27,605 nt of DNA from Patescibacteria group bacterium (GTDB taxonomy: Bacteria; Patescibacteria; Microgenomatia; Levybacterales; UBA12049): NCBI GenBank assembly GCA_023381035.1, contig JAMCTK010000006.1, positions 1 to 27,605 of the forward strand, read 5' to 3'. Position 1 is the first letter of the stretch. Each line of letters opens with the position of its first letter. The translations under genes were made by a program, and so were the position numbers. The notes beneath the pieces are model-generated. The model saw nothing but the letters and a program-made list of their open reading frames with translations, was not told the DNA's origin and ran no database searches. Positions 1 to 8,277 of the stretch are shown one piece after another.

Positions 1-25
1 TACGGCAAGCGGTATACTTGCCGTA
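1..25. repeat. Perfect 9-bp inverted repeat at the left edge
   Basis: TACGGCAAG (1-9) and CTTGCCGTA (17-25) are exact reverse complements around a 7-nt loop. The repeat lies inside the open frame of the SEC-C gene, so it is either a coding-sequence hairpin or part of a larger structure cut by the window edge. No function can be assigned. Confidence 0.6.
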
Positions 26-1404
26 AATTCTTTTCTCTGATATCTAGCAGATAATAATTTACCTACCCCTGCGACTGAAAATCCTAGAGCGGGAATAGTC
101 CAATCTAGTCCTCCAGTTATTAATGGGGAAAGTACAGTGGAAATACCAGCTGATCCCAACATAAATTCAATAATTGATTTATCAATTTTTGCCCATTCCT
201 CTTTAGTTTTCCCATACTGTTCGTGAAGTTCATCACTAAACTCTCTTGCTGCACTATTTGCCTGAGAGGGGGTATTGTTTTCTCCAATCTTATTCCAAAC
301 TTTACGCAGATAATTTCTAAATCCACCTAATCTACCCTCCTCTTTGAGCTTGTAAGCAAATCCAGCATCAACATTGTTAAGAAAAGTAAAATCCAATGAT
401 TGAAATGCCTGCGTCAAAGGACTCCAGATCTCTGAGTCATCTGTAGTTTGTTGCTGAGCTGACATTATTTCTTTCCACTGAAAAGCTCTGTTTGTATATA
501 GGTAAGACCCCGTTGCTTGACCTAAATATAGTCCTAATTCAAGATTCGCTCCCATTCTTTTTATTTTCATTTCAGCTGCAGATGACATTTCTTCATCCAA
601 CAACAAAGGATCGTCTTTACGTTGCTTTAAAAAATATTCAACATGTTTATCTATTTCTGTCTGGGAAAGATTAGGTTTGAATTCTTTGAGCCTTCTTCTT
701 AATGAATCTACAGGCATTCTCATCATCATTCGTTTGTATTCCTGTTTGCCTTCATCATCTGCTATTGACTTGATTTCTTTGTCAAATTCCTCTTTGTTTG
801 CTTCATATCGTGCTGTTGCCATGCTATATATTTCTTTTCTAAGGTGGAAGTCAAAATCCATTGGGTTTGGTATCATGTTCACAATTCCAGCTTCAATCCA
901 CGGGGCAATCGAAAGGGCAAAATATATTAGCTCCAATGTGTCTTGCCTATATTGTCTTGGGTTGTATAAAGGGCTAAATTCTTCTCTCATTGTTAGTGGG
1001 GCTAAAAATGGAGAGACAACAAGTATTTCCTCTGTGTAGAGACTATACCTAACAATGTTCTGTAGAATATCCTGTGGTCTTTCGTCTCCGGTATACAAAC
1101 CTCTTAAGACTTTGCTAGGTTGAGGAAGAAGAGAAGTAATATCTGTTTGGGGTGGCCACAGCCAAGTAATAATTTTGTATAATTCACGTACTTTGTCTTC
1201 TGTGAGCGAGCTCCGCATCTCATCCCAACCCTCACCTTTTCCGAAGAAAATATCAGTTATTGCATTTAGTAGAATGATATTTCTTTCTCTAATTGAACGG
1301 TCTTTGAAAGGTTCAGGATAGATTTTCAAAGGCTTGTCGAGATGACACTTCTTATATTTCAAACCACTACCGCATGGGCATCTATCATTCCTACCTATTT
1401 TCAT
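1..1404 (-). CDS. SEC-C motif protein, 3' end cut by window edge
   Basis: The minus-strand frame is open from an ATG at 1404 down to base 1 (468 codons, no stop), so the C-terminus lies outside the window. The N-terminus is a SEC-C zinc-binding motif, RNDRCPCGSGLKYKKCH at about residues 5-21, with the CxC...C(H) ligands intact. This motif is known from SecA and from many stand-alone proteins. The rest (about 445 residues) is mostly helical, rich in Lys/Glu and unfamiliar to me. Near the visible end is a hydrophobic, Gly-rich stretch (about residues 425-455) that could enter a membrane. No Shine-Dalgarno precedes the ATG. SEC-C proteins of unknown function are common in accessory and defence-type loci, but nothing here proves that role. 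The gene identity is sure; the function is unknown. Confidence 0.8.
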   Translation of the reverse strand, partial: MKIGRNDRCPCGSGLKYKKCHLDKPLKIYPEPFKDRSIRERNIILLNAITDIFFGKGEGWDEMRSSLTEDKVRELYKIITWLWPPQTDITSLLPQPSKVLRGLYTGDERPQDILQNIVRYSLYTEEILVVSPFLAPLTMREEFSPLYNPRQYRQDTLELIYFALSIAPWIEAGIVNMIPNPMDFDFHLRKEIYSMATARYEANKEEFDKEIKSIADDEGKQEYKRMMMRMPVDSLRRRLKEFKPNLSQTEIDKHVEYFLKQRKDDPLLLDEEMSSAAEMKIKRMGANLELGLYLGQATGSYLYTNRAFQWKEIMSAQQQTTDDSEIWSPLTQAFQSLDFTFLNNVDAGFAYKLKEEGRLGGFRNYLRKVWNKIGENNTPSQANSAAREFSDELHEQYGKTKEEWAKIDKSIIEFMLGSAGISTVLSPLITGGLDWTIPALGFSVAGVGKLLSARYQRKEFTASIPLAV

Positions 1405-1457
1405 AAAGGAGTTCTAAAATTTATTGGTCAGATTAAGACAAATTCAGCTCCGTATTC

Positions 1458-1787
1458 CTAGTTTTTATCGTAATGTGATTTAACTGTTTTCATTATTTTT
1501 GAATGTTTATTTAAGATTTCTTTAATATTGTTCTCATCAATTTTCCCATTTGTTATTTCCTCAAAAAGATATTTAATAGAAATAATGAAAGACTCAAGCG
1601 GATACACTTCTGAGGGTGAATTACTGTTTCTAGCGGCAATTAATGCTTCTTGCCAATAAATTTTTCCCAACTCATATATCAATTTTTGATTTTCTCTTTT
1701 ACTCTGATAGTGTTCTTTTATCCACGATATAAGGATTGGTCCAGTAGCACCAATTATTGCTCCTAATAATAAATCTGAGATTACCAT
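1458..1787 (-). CDS. Small single-pass membrane protein, unknown function
   Basis: A 109-residue protein with a hydrophobic Gly/Ile/Leu segment at residues 4-22 followed by a charged helical region. A short Tyr/Lys/Glu-rich cytoplasmic domain with likely amphipathic helices completes it. This layout (N-terminal anchor, then a small soluble helical domain) is common in phage and mobile-element hypotheticals. It is transcribed in the same direction as the SEC-C gene 53 nt downstream and may share its transcript. I do not recognise a family. The frame is clean from an ATG start, and composition is like its neighbours. Confidence 0.6.
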   Translation of the reverse strand: MVISDLLLGAIIGATGPILISWIKEHYQSKRENQKLIYELGKIYWQEALIAARNSNSPSEVYPLESFIISIKYLFEEITNGKIDENNIKEILNKHSKIMKTVKSHYDKN

Positions 1788-1874
1788 AAATTATCAGCCT
1801 TTTTGGTGAGATTAATAACAATTCAGCTCCCGACTTCAGCAACTGTTCCTGATATTCTACTAAATAAGGAGGTA

Positions 1875-2027
1875 ATGGCTCAAGTGAAGAATCAAATGGA
1901 CATGATAAAAGATGTGGAAGAAAACAAGGTTGTTAGTGCCGATGCTGATATGGAAGTTGTTAGCTATGAGAAAAGAAGAGCCAGAAAAAAGTCAAGAAAA
2001 GTTTTAAAACATAACTCTAAAAGTTAG
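1875..2027 (+). CDS. Possible 50-residue basic small protein
   Basis: A plus-strand frame whose ATG at 1875 lies just after AAGGAGG (1866-1872), a strong Shine-Dalgarno, though the 2-nt spacing is tight. An ATG at 1896 would be spaced too far. The frame is also open upstream to a TTG at 1803. The product has an acidic middle and a strongly basic C-terminus (KRRARKKSRK), suggesting nucleic-acid binding or plain disorder. It lies alone between convergently oriented minus-strand genes. It could be a chance frame; the ribosome binding site is the main support. Confidence 0.4.
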   Translation: MAQVKNQMDMIKDVEENKVVSADADMEVVSYEKRRARKKSRKVLKHNSKS

Positions 2028-2063
2028 ACCTTACATGGTTTTTGCCGCCTAAGACTTGCTCGT

Positions 2064-2996
2064 CTACCAAAACCTCCATCCTTTTAAAGCTCTTTCATAA
2101 ACTCGGTAGGGCTTTGGTCCCACAAATATCTGGTCATTAATCAAGATTGTTGGAGTACCGTAAACACCAGTATGGTTGATGGAATTTATTTGTTGGTCAA
2201 CTAATTGTTGGGTGTTACTATTTGAAGTACAGGCTAATATTTTTGGTAAATCATAACCACTGCTTTTTATAGCTTCTTGTATCTTTTCATCGCTTTCAAT
2301 GTTTACCATATCAGGTGAAAACAATCTATCGTTCAACGTCCAAAATTTATCACCATCTTCTTTGTTGGCACAGTATACATACTTGGAGATAAAATTGGTT
2401 TTTTCTTTGGCAGGAACATGAATGAAAATTAATTGACTATTCGTTTGGTCAGATAATTTTTTAATCAAAGGGTATGTTTTTCGAGTGTAATCACAAGCAT
2501 AGCAACCCATAAATACAATTTGTTTGTCTGCTTCTTTTCTGAGTTGAGGGAAATCACTAAGATTTAAACTCTTGAGAGATACATTCTTTTCAGACGATGT
2601 ATTTTGAGAACAAGACGTGTTTACAGCAGTAATCTGATTGTTGGCTCCGGCTGGGTCAAAGACACAAAAACCGCTCTTATTTAGTCCGTTACAACTGCCG
2701 TAGAGATAGAAATTGTACACACCCTTAACTGCAAAAAAGGTGCTTCCGACAGTTAAAATTACAAATACCCAAGAAATAAGCTCAAAATGTTTATTGAGAA
2801 CACGAGCAACCGTAACAGAACGACTCAACAGCTTCCCTACAATCTTTCCCTTTATTTTTTCGTTAAAACCTGTTGTGCATGGTCTAAAAGTTACCCGTCT
2901 TAATACACAATCAAACGCTTCTTTTGCTAAAGTTCGATGGGTGGCACTGAAGATGCCTAAAATTGAAAAGACAATGAGGGCAATAATACAAATCAT
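2064..2996 (-). CDS. Membrane-anchored DsbA-like thioredoxin-fold protein
   Basis: A 310-residue predicted extracytoplasmic thiol-disulfide oxidoreductase. Two hydrophobic segments (about residues 2-17 and 73-92) flank a basic loop containing FDCVLRRVTFRPC and surround a cytoplasmic region. The thioredoxin-like domain follows from about residue 145, with the redox motif C165-Y-A-C168 in a FMGCYAC context and the cis-proline loop GTP at 280-282. This fused N-terminal layout occurs, as I recall, in archaeal and Patescibacteria proteins annotated as DsbA/thioredoxin. Extra cysteines (30, 40, 102, 111, 129) could form a second redox site. It is the last gene of an apparent three-gene operon, 6 nt after the cysteine desulfurase. 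The fold and active site are clear; the substrate is unknown. Confidence 0.8.
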   Translation of the reverse strand: MICIIALIVFSILGIFSATHRTLAKEAFDCVLRRVTFRPCTTGFNEKIKGKIVGKLLSRSVTVARVLNKHFELISWVFVILTVGSTFFAVKGVYNFYLYGSCNGLNKSGFCVFDPAGANNQITAVNTSCSQNTSSEKNVSLKSLNLSDFPQLRKEADKQIVFMGCYACDYTRKTYPLIKKLSDQTNSQLIFIHVPAKEKTNFISKYVYCANKEDGDKFWTLNDRLFSPDMVNIESDEKIQEAIKSSGYDLPKILACTSNSNTQQLVDQQINSINHTGVYGTPTILINDQIFVGPKPYRVYERALKGWRFW

Positions 2997-3002
2997 AATT
3001 TA

Positions 3003-4202
3003 TTATAAAACCTGCAAAACTTTCTTTAAACTCTTAATGAATATTTCCGCTTCCTCTATGGTGTTATAAAAATATAAAGACGCACGAACAGAACCATTTA
3101 TTTTTCTAGAGGCAAACCAAGAGTGAACACAATGCTGTCCAGAACGAACCATAATGTTGGCACTTTGGTCTAGCATAAGGGCTACTTGGTGAGAGTCAAC
3201 ACCATCCACATAAAAGGAGATGATGCCAGCCCGAAGTTTTGGGTTTGATGTCCCGATTATCTTTAATTTGGGAATATCGGAAATTCCGTCAGTGATGAAT
3301 TTATTTAGCTGATACTCTTGTTTTTCTATCTCTTTAAAACCAATTCTTTCTAGGTATTTAACCGCTTCCCCCAAACCAATTATCCCTGCATAATCCTGCA
3401 AGCCCGCTTCAAACTTCTCAGGAGGCGGTAAAAACTGGCAAGCATCGTAAGTTGACGAGGAAACAGTATCACCACCCACCATAAATGGTTCAAGTTTATC
3501 TAGTAGGCGGTATTTCCCATATAAAACTCCTGTTCCTGATGGAGCAAGCATTTTATGCCCTGAAAAGGCTAGGAAATCTACATCTAAGGCTTGTACATCA
3601 ATTTTATGATGTGGGGCAGATTGAGCAGCATCTAAGAGCACTAGCGCACCTGCTTTATGGGCGATTTTTATTATTTCAGAAGCGGGAATGGTTATTCCAT
3701 CTAAGTTTGAAGTGAGACCTAAGGTTACTAGTTTAACCTGTCCATCCATCAGGCTCTTAAATACTTCAATGTTAAAAGTGTTATCTCCCCTTGTGGGTAT
3801 AATCCTATATTTAATACCGATTTTCTTTTTCAACACCTGCCAAGGAATGAGGTTAGAGTTATGCTCTTTATCCGAGAATATAACTATGTCACCTTTTTTT
3901 AATCCAAGTGAATTAGCAACTAAATTGATTCCTTCCGTAGTATTTCGGGTAAAGACTATTTCTTCTTTACGTTTAGCATTAATAAAACTTGCGACTGCTT
4001 CTCTTGCTTCATCACACTTTTGAGTCACTTTTTCCGCTAAACGGTGCATGCTCCGTCCACCGCAGGCTGGGTATTCTTGATAGTACTCGGTAATGGCATT
4101 GACTACCGATTGGGGACGAAGGCTTTGACAGGCATTATCAAAATAGACCCATTTATTGCTATCCAAGATTGAAAAATCTTTCCGTAATTGGTCTATTTTC
4201 AT
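3003..4202 (-). CDS. sufS: SufS/CsdA-type cysteine desulfurase (class V aminotransferase)
   Basis: A 399-residue PLP enzyme predicted to take sulfur from L-cysteine as an enzyme-bound persulfide. The PLP lysine is K217 in SGHKMLAPSGTG, with the DAAQSAPH cofactor loop at 191-198 and the EHNSN histidine at 114. The catalytic cysteine is C358 in RSGQHC. Length and motifs fit the SufS/CsdA group rather than IscS. No SufU, SufE or SufBCD gene is nearby. Instead it sits between two DsbA-like genes in one operon (gaps 6 and 26 nt), behind an operator shared with a metal-exporting ATPase. I infer a role in thiol or Fe-S repair under metal stress. Selenocysteine lyase activity is an alternative. Confidence 0.85.
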   Translation of the reverse strand: MKIDQLRKDFSILDSNKWVYFDNACQSLRPQSVVNAITEYYQEYPACGGRSMHRLAEKVTQKCDEAREAVASFINAKRKEEIVFTRNTTEGINLVANSLGLKKGDIVIFSDKEHNSNLIPWQVLKKKIGIKYRIIPTRGDNTFNIEVFKSLMDGQVKLVTLGLTSNLDGITIPASEIIKIAHKAGALVLLDAAQSAPHHKIDVQALDVDFLAFSGHKMLAPSGTGVLYGKYRLLDKLEPFMVGGDTVSSSTYDACQFLPPPEKFEAGLQDYAGIIGLGEAVKYLERIGFKEIEKQEYQLNKFITDGISDIPKLKIIGTSNPKLRAGIISFYVDGVDSHQVALMLDQSANIMVRSGQHCVHSWFASRKINGSVRASLYFYNTIEEAEIFIKSLKKVLQVL

Positions 4203-4228
4203 AGTCTATTTCGATGTTGGATAACATA

Positions 4229-5029
4229 TTACTTCAATGCTGCATCAGCTACTGACTTCATATCAGACCAACTGTAAGCTCCGGCAAAGTTGGTTGTGTT
4301 TAAATAAAATCCAGGCGTTCCATTTACGCCTATAGAAGAAGCTAAAGCTGAATCCTCGCTAAGTCGAGAATCATATTTTCCACTATCAAGACAGCTCTTT
4401 AATTCATTCTTATTGACAGCAGATGCTAAGAAATCGGCTACTTGTTGCGATTTGGATGTATCATTTTTAACTTCGTCGTTGATTAAGGTATACCCCTTTG
4501 CGGACATTAACAAATCATGTGCCTGCCAGAACTTTCCTTGGTCAAAGGCACAATAAATAGCTTTTGTTACCAATTCACCATTTCCATGACCATTAGTATA
4601 AAGCCATACAAAATCCGCCTTTCCTTGCTCTACTAATTTCTTCATTTCTGGTACTGGGGGAATATACGTGCCGCCCTCGGAAACTAATTTAAATTGCGGC
4701 CCTATCTTTGAACCTATCTCAGTATTAGCCCCTGCTGCTACATGACAATAAGGGCAACTTGGGTCTGACACTTCGACCATTAATAGTTTTTTATCACCTT
4801 TTCCAAACTTCACCACATTTTTGGTAAATAATCCTTTGATTGTATCGAGAGATATTTGCGGTTGGGCTGGTTGTTTTACTTGTTGAGCTGTATCAGTATT
4901 TGCTTGATTTGACACACCTGCCACACTTTTTTCAAGTGATTGGACCCTAGTAAATAAATAACCAGAAAAAATAAATCCGAGAACGACTAAAAATACTAAA
5001 ATCTTATTTGTATTTTTCATAATATTCAT
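4229..5029 (-). CDS. DsbA-family thiol-disulfide oxidoreductase, membrane anchored
   Basis: A 266-residue protein with an N-terminal anchor (about residues 9-26), a Gln/Pro-rich linker (about 40-60) and a DsbA/DSBA-like thioredoxin domain. The active site is C92-P-Y-C95 in SDPSCPYCH. The cis-proline loop GTP is at 237-239, and a helical insertion lies between. Expected outside the membrane, catalysing disulfide formation or isomerisation. C160 and C213 may form a structural disulfide. It is the first gene of the operon with the desulfurase and second DsbA-like gene. It is preceded by a promoter overlapped by a palindromic operator. Two in-frame ATGs (5029, 5020) exist; neither has a clear Shine-Dalgarno. 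Confidence 0.87.
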   Translation of the reverse strand: MNIMKNTNKILVFLVVLGFIFSGYLFTRVQSLEKSVAGVSNQANTDTAQQVKQPAQPQISLDTIKGLFTKNVVKFGKGDKKLLMVEVSDPSCPYCHVAAGANTEIGSKIGPQFKLVSEGGTYIPPVPEMKKLVEQGKADFVWLYTNGHGNGELVTKAIYCAFDQGKFWQAHDLLMSAKGYTLINDEVKNDTSKSQQVADFLASAVNKNELKSCLDSGKYDSRLSEDSALASSIGVNGTPGFYLNTTNFAGAYSWSDMKSVADAALK

Positions 5030-5046
5030 AATAATTTATAACTAAT

Positions 5047-5069
5047 ATCTTCTACACATTGTAGAAGAT
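5047..5069. promoter_or_regulatory. Palindromic operator, BlaI/CopY-like
   Basis: ATCTTCTACA and TGTAGAAGAT form a perfect 10-bp inverted repeat with a 3-nt centre (CAT). The core TACACATTGTA resembles the TACA...TGTA half-sites bound by BlaI/MecI/CopY repressors, although those often have a 2-nt centre. It overlaps the -10 box of the dsbA/desulfurase promoter. A similar site lies at 8278-8295. Confidence 0.65.
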
Positions 5070-5087
5070 TTATTAACTAAAAGTCAA
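5058..5087 (-). promoter_or_regulatory. Promoter of the dsbA-like/desulfurase operon
   Basis: On the minus strand, TTGACT (5087-5082) and TACAAT (5063-5058) are separated by 18 bp, a good sigma-70 match about 30 bp upstream of the first ATG. The -10 box lies within the palindromic operator, which fits simple repression. Confidence 0.6.
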
Positions 5088-5104
5088 TGGGTTTTTTAGG
5101 GTAA

Positions 5105-5983
5105 TTACTGGCAGCTATTTTGGCAGATGCCTTTATCCAGACAAAGCATTGCGGAACTATTTAACTGGGGATGAATTTCGATACGACTCAGAGTAATGTT
5201 TGCTAAAAACAACATGACGCATAGGCTAATAACCACACTGCTGAATTTTAGCGGGAACCATTGATTTTTTTTGCCAACCAAAGAGCGGATTCTTGGCTCA
5301 ATACTAAAACTCTCCGAAAAAGCGTTTGCGTACACATAGCTCGGTTTCGATTCAATAATCTTTCGTAAGGCCGAGATAATATTTGTCTTTTCCCCTGTTT
5401 CTTTAGCTACAATTTGGTCAGCAGAAATTTCTTTTTGAATTTCTACGTTGTTTGCAAAATCAGAAACAACGGGAAGAAAGAAAAGAGCAGTTTTTAAAAG
5501 GCTCAATAGAAGCAATAAAAGATTATCCTTGCCGACTATATGCTGTTTTTCATGAAGAACGATTGCCTCCATTTCGGAACGGGTCATGTCTTTAACAAGC
5601 TGGGTAGATAAATAAATTTTTGGGTTAAAAACCCCTAAACTGAAAGCCATGAGTTTTACTTCGTTAAAAACGACGATTTTATTATGTAATAGATACTTTT
5701 TTTCCAGAGATTTAATATGATTGGATTGATGGTTAATCGGGAACAGGCTGTTTTTAAAACGAACAGTCCTAAAATAGCTTATTAATAAGTTACCAAGAGC
5801 AAAAGCTACTAGAAGGGTAAGTATTTTTTGTATAAAAGGAAAAATGGAGCTTAAACAGTTATCACAAACAATGAAGTTGTTATTAACAATGAAGGGATAA
5901 ACAGTTCTTATCAGATAGAGAAAATATAATAATAAAATACTTAAGATAATCCCGTAAATAATATTTATTTTATTTTTCTTCAT
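5105..5983 (-). CDS. BlaR1/MecR1-type M56 membrane metalloprotease
   Basis: A 292-residue membrane protein with hydrophobic segments at about 7-25, 50-72, 155-172 and 246-264. A cytoplasmic zinc-protease domain carries H144-E-K-Q-H148 and a downstream EISAD motif (185-189) that fits the family's third ligand. Such proteins cleave BlaI-family repressors in response to an external signal. Unlike BlaR1 it has no penicillin-binding sensor domain: after the last membrane span only about 28 residues remain, containing H271, C281, C287 and C291. I infer this cysteine tail is a metal or redox sensor. The gene overlaps the repressor gene by 14 nt, so the pair is translationally coupled behind the P-type ATPase. 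Confidence 0.83.
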   Translation of the reverse strand: MKKNKINIIYGIILSILLLYFLYLIRTVYPFIVNNNFIVCDNCLSSIFPFIQKILTLLVAFALGNLLISYFRTVRFKNSLFPINHQSNHIKSLEKKYLLHNKIVVFNEVKLMAFSLGVFNPKIYLSTQLVKDMTRSEMEAIVLHEKQHIVGKDNLLLLLLSLLKTALFFLPVVSDFANNVEIQKEISADQIVAKETGEKTNIISALRKIIESKPSYVYANAFSESFSIEPRIRSLVGKKNQWFPLKFSSVVISLCVMLFLANITLSRIEIHPQLNSSAMLCLDKGICQNSCQ

Positions 5984-6341
5984 ACTCTTTTAGCAACTTA
6001 GTTAATTCTTCTTTTTTTTCTTTGGGAAGACGGTCAACTCCTTTGGCAAAAAAGGTAACAGCAAGGTCGCCGAAAGAATTTACCATCTTTCCCATAAATT
6101 GTTTTACCAGTTTTTGACTATACGCTTCCTGAGATATTCTAGAAACATACCGAACCCTGCCACCAACTTTGTTCTTTTTAAGCAATCCTTTTGTATAAAG
6201 CCTCTCAAGAATCGTTGACACGGTGGTTAGGGCTAATCTATTGTCTAAAACTTCAAGCACTTCTTTAGGGGAACATTCTTTCCGCTCCCAAAGGATTTTC
6301 ATTACTTCTGTTTCCAGTTTTCCTTGTACTATGGTCGTCAT
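5970..6341 (-). CDS. BlaI/MecI/CopY-family transcriptional repressor
   Basis: A 123-residue winged-helix protein. The family pattern is clear: E-x-x-V-M-K-I-L-W near residue 12, then S-P-K-E-V, the recognition helix TTVSTILERL and the wing KGLL. A C-terminal helical dimerisation region follows. It lacks the CxC metal-binding tail of CopY, so release is more likely by proteolysis through the adjacent M56 protein than by direct metal binding. It overlaps the ATPase gene by 4 nt upstream and the protease gene by 14 nt downstream. Candidate binding sites are the two related palindromes at 5047-5069 and 8278-8295, each in front of an operon. Confidence 0.88.
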   Translation of the reverse strand: MTTIVQGKLETEVMKILWERKECSPKEVLEVLDNRLALTTVSTILERLYTKGLLKKNKVGGRVRYVSRISQEAYSQKLVKQFMGKMVNSFGDLAVTFFAKGVDRLPKEKKEELTKLLKEYEEK

Positions 6342-8263
6342 ATTCGTTTTTGAAATTGAAATAATCGTAAGCCGTTTAATACAACAAGAATGGTTACGCC
6401 AACATCGGCGAAAATTGCTAATGCTAAACTACTTTTCCCTGCTAAGGCCAATGTAAGAAAAAGTAGTTTAACACCAACTGCTGCAGAGGTATTAGTGCGG
6501 ATGGTTTGAACAGATTTTTTCCCTAACTCGATAAGGAAAGGAACGAGCATCATGTTGTTATTCATAAGAGCTACATCCGCATTTTCAATCGCTACATCAG
6601 AACCAATTGCTCCCATGGCAATCCCAACAGGAGCAGTTACCAACGAAGGAGCATCGTTAACACCATCTCCGACCATGCCCACATGTTTATACTGACTAAT
6701 GAGTTTTGATAATTCCATTACCTTCTGGTCAGGAAGCAATCCTGCTTTAACCTGTTTTACCCCTATTTGTCCGGCAACAAAGGATGCTGAAGTTTCATTG
6801 TCGCCAGTTAAAATAAATGGTTTGATTTTCATTTGAAGTAATGCATCAATCATGGCTTTGCTCTCTCCCCTGATTTCGTCTGTAATACCAATAACCCCAG
6901 TTACTTTTTTGTTATCACTCATAATGATTGTTGTCTTTCCTTGCTTTTCGAAAGTTTCAACCTGCTGAATCACCTCATCTTCTACCGCATGTTCCTGGGA
7001 AATAAATTTGAGATTGCCCACGCAATGATGTTTATCTGTGCAAACCAGACAATCACCCTTCAAACCTTTTCCTGAAATCGCTTTAAAGTTCATAAACTCG
7101 TGAGGACTTAGTTTATACTTTTTAGCTTCTTCTATAATGCTCTGAGCTAAAGGATGTTCAGAAAACGACTCTATGCCTGATACACAAGCCAGAACATCTT
7201 GCTGGGAAAAACCGTTAAAAGGAACAATATCAGAAACCACAGGCTCACCCTTGGTAAGTGTTCTTGTTTTATCAAAAGCTATTGCTTGTATTTTCCCCAA
7301 TTCCTCAACGAACCTTCCGCCCTTGATAACAACGCCCCGTTTAGTGGCATTACCGATGGCAGAAAAAATAGTAATCGGTGTTGAGATAACCAAAGCACAC
7401 GGGCAGGCAATAATCAGAAGAGTCAGCGCTTGAGTGAACCAAGGAGTAAACGGTTGCTTTAATAAAGCTACTGGAATAAAAACCAACAAAAAAGAGGCAA
7501 TCACAACGGAAGGGGTGTAGAACTGAGCAAATTTTTCAATAAACTTTTGGGAGTGTGATTTTTTCTCCGCAGATTTATAGGTTAAGTCTATAATCTTGGA
7601 AAGAGTACTGTCTTCTGCCAATTTTGTTACTTTTATTTCTAAATACCCATTACTGTTAATTGTTCCCGCATAAACCAAGTCGCCTTCGTGTTTATTCTTA
7701 GGTAATGGTTCACCAGTTATGGTTGCCTCATCAACTAAAGACAGCCCCTTAATAACTTTGCCGTCAAGGGGAATTTGGTCACCTGGTTTCACTATAATCA
7801 CATCGTTTATTTCGATTTCTTTAACAGGTGTTCTTCCTACCTTGCCTTTTATTTGAGCAGTTTTAGGCGTGTTATCAACCAATGCTTTCAGAGCAGATTG
7901 GCTACGCTCTATCCCAAAATCCTCAAGGGCATTTCCCAAAGCGAAAAGGATAACAATAATGACTGCCTCTTCCCATTCCTGAAGATATACTGCTCCGACG
8001 ATGGCGATAGTCATTAATAGATTGATGTCTGAAAATCGCAGATGTAACAAGCTGCGTATACCACTAATAAATACATTTCTCCCAAAAACAATAATAAGTA
8101 CGAGAAAAATAGGAAGCTCTATTAATTTCGGTAAATGGATAGAAAAAAAAGATAAAATCTCAAAAGGAAGTACGACTAAAAAAGCCAACAGGAGAGACTT
8201 TAATTTCTTGTTTTGTAATAATTCTCGGTATTTTGCAATTTTCTCCATGTTTATAATATACAT
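6338..8263 (-). CDS. Heavy-metal P1B-type ATPase, ZntA/CadA-like
   Basis: A 641-residue metal-exporting ATPase. Motifs in order: TGEP (183-186), the membrane metal site C287-P-C289, phosphorylation loop D331-K-T, SEHP (368-371), TGDN (487-490) and GDGVND (532-537). K599 in the seventh and D620 in the eighth membrane span, with the DVGVTILVVLNGLRL context, point to the Zn/Cd/Pb group (P1B-2) rather than copper. There is no N-terminal HMA metal-binding domain. One oddity is that the invariant DKTGTLT reads DKTRTLT (R334, codon AGA at 7264-7262). First gene of the operon with the BlaI-like repressor and M56 protease. A second ATG at 8248 is an equally good start; neither has a clear Shine-Dalgarno. 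Confidence 0.92.
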   Translation of the reverse strand: MYIINMEKIAKYRELLQNKKLKSLLLAFLVVLPFEILSFFSIHLPKLIELPIFLVLIIVFGRNVFISGIRSLLHLRFSDINLLMTIAIVGAVYLQEWEEAVIIVILFALGNALEDFGIERSQSALKALVDNTPKTAQIKGKVGRTPVKEIEINDVIIVKPGDQIPLDGKVIKGLSLVDEATITGEPLPKNKHEGDLVYAGTINSNGYLEIKVTKLAEDSTLSKIIDLTYKSAEKKSHSQKFIEKFAQFYTPSVVIASFLLVFIPVALLKQPFTPWFTQALTLLIIACPCALVISTPITIFSAIGNATKRGVVIKGGRFVEELGKIQAIAFDKTRTLTKGEPVVSDIVPFNGFSQQDVLACVSGIESFSEHPLAQSIIEEAKKYKLSPHEFMNFKAISGKGLKGDCLVCTDKHHCVGNLKFISQEHAVEDEVIQQVETFEKQGKTTIIMSDNKKVTGVIGITDEIRGESKAMIDALLQMKIKPFILTGDNETSASFVAGQIGVKQVKAGLLPDQKVMELSKLISQYKHVGMVGDGVNDAPSLVTAPVGIAMGAIGSDVAIENADVALMNNNMMLVPFLIELGKKSVQTIRTNTSAAVGVKLLFLTLALAGKSSLALAIFADVGVTILVVLNGLRLFQFQKRI

Positions 8264-8277
8264 CTAAATAGATAACG

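Noticed and set aside
2641..2660. Match of TGGCTCCG to the tRNA end within the DsbA-like gene
   Set aside because: Eight bases is within chance and it lies in a conserved coding frame.
7173..7433. Antisense open frame inside the P-type ATPase gene
   Set aside because: It mirrors a strongly conserved ATPase on the other strand and has no motif or ribosome site.
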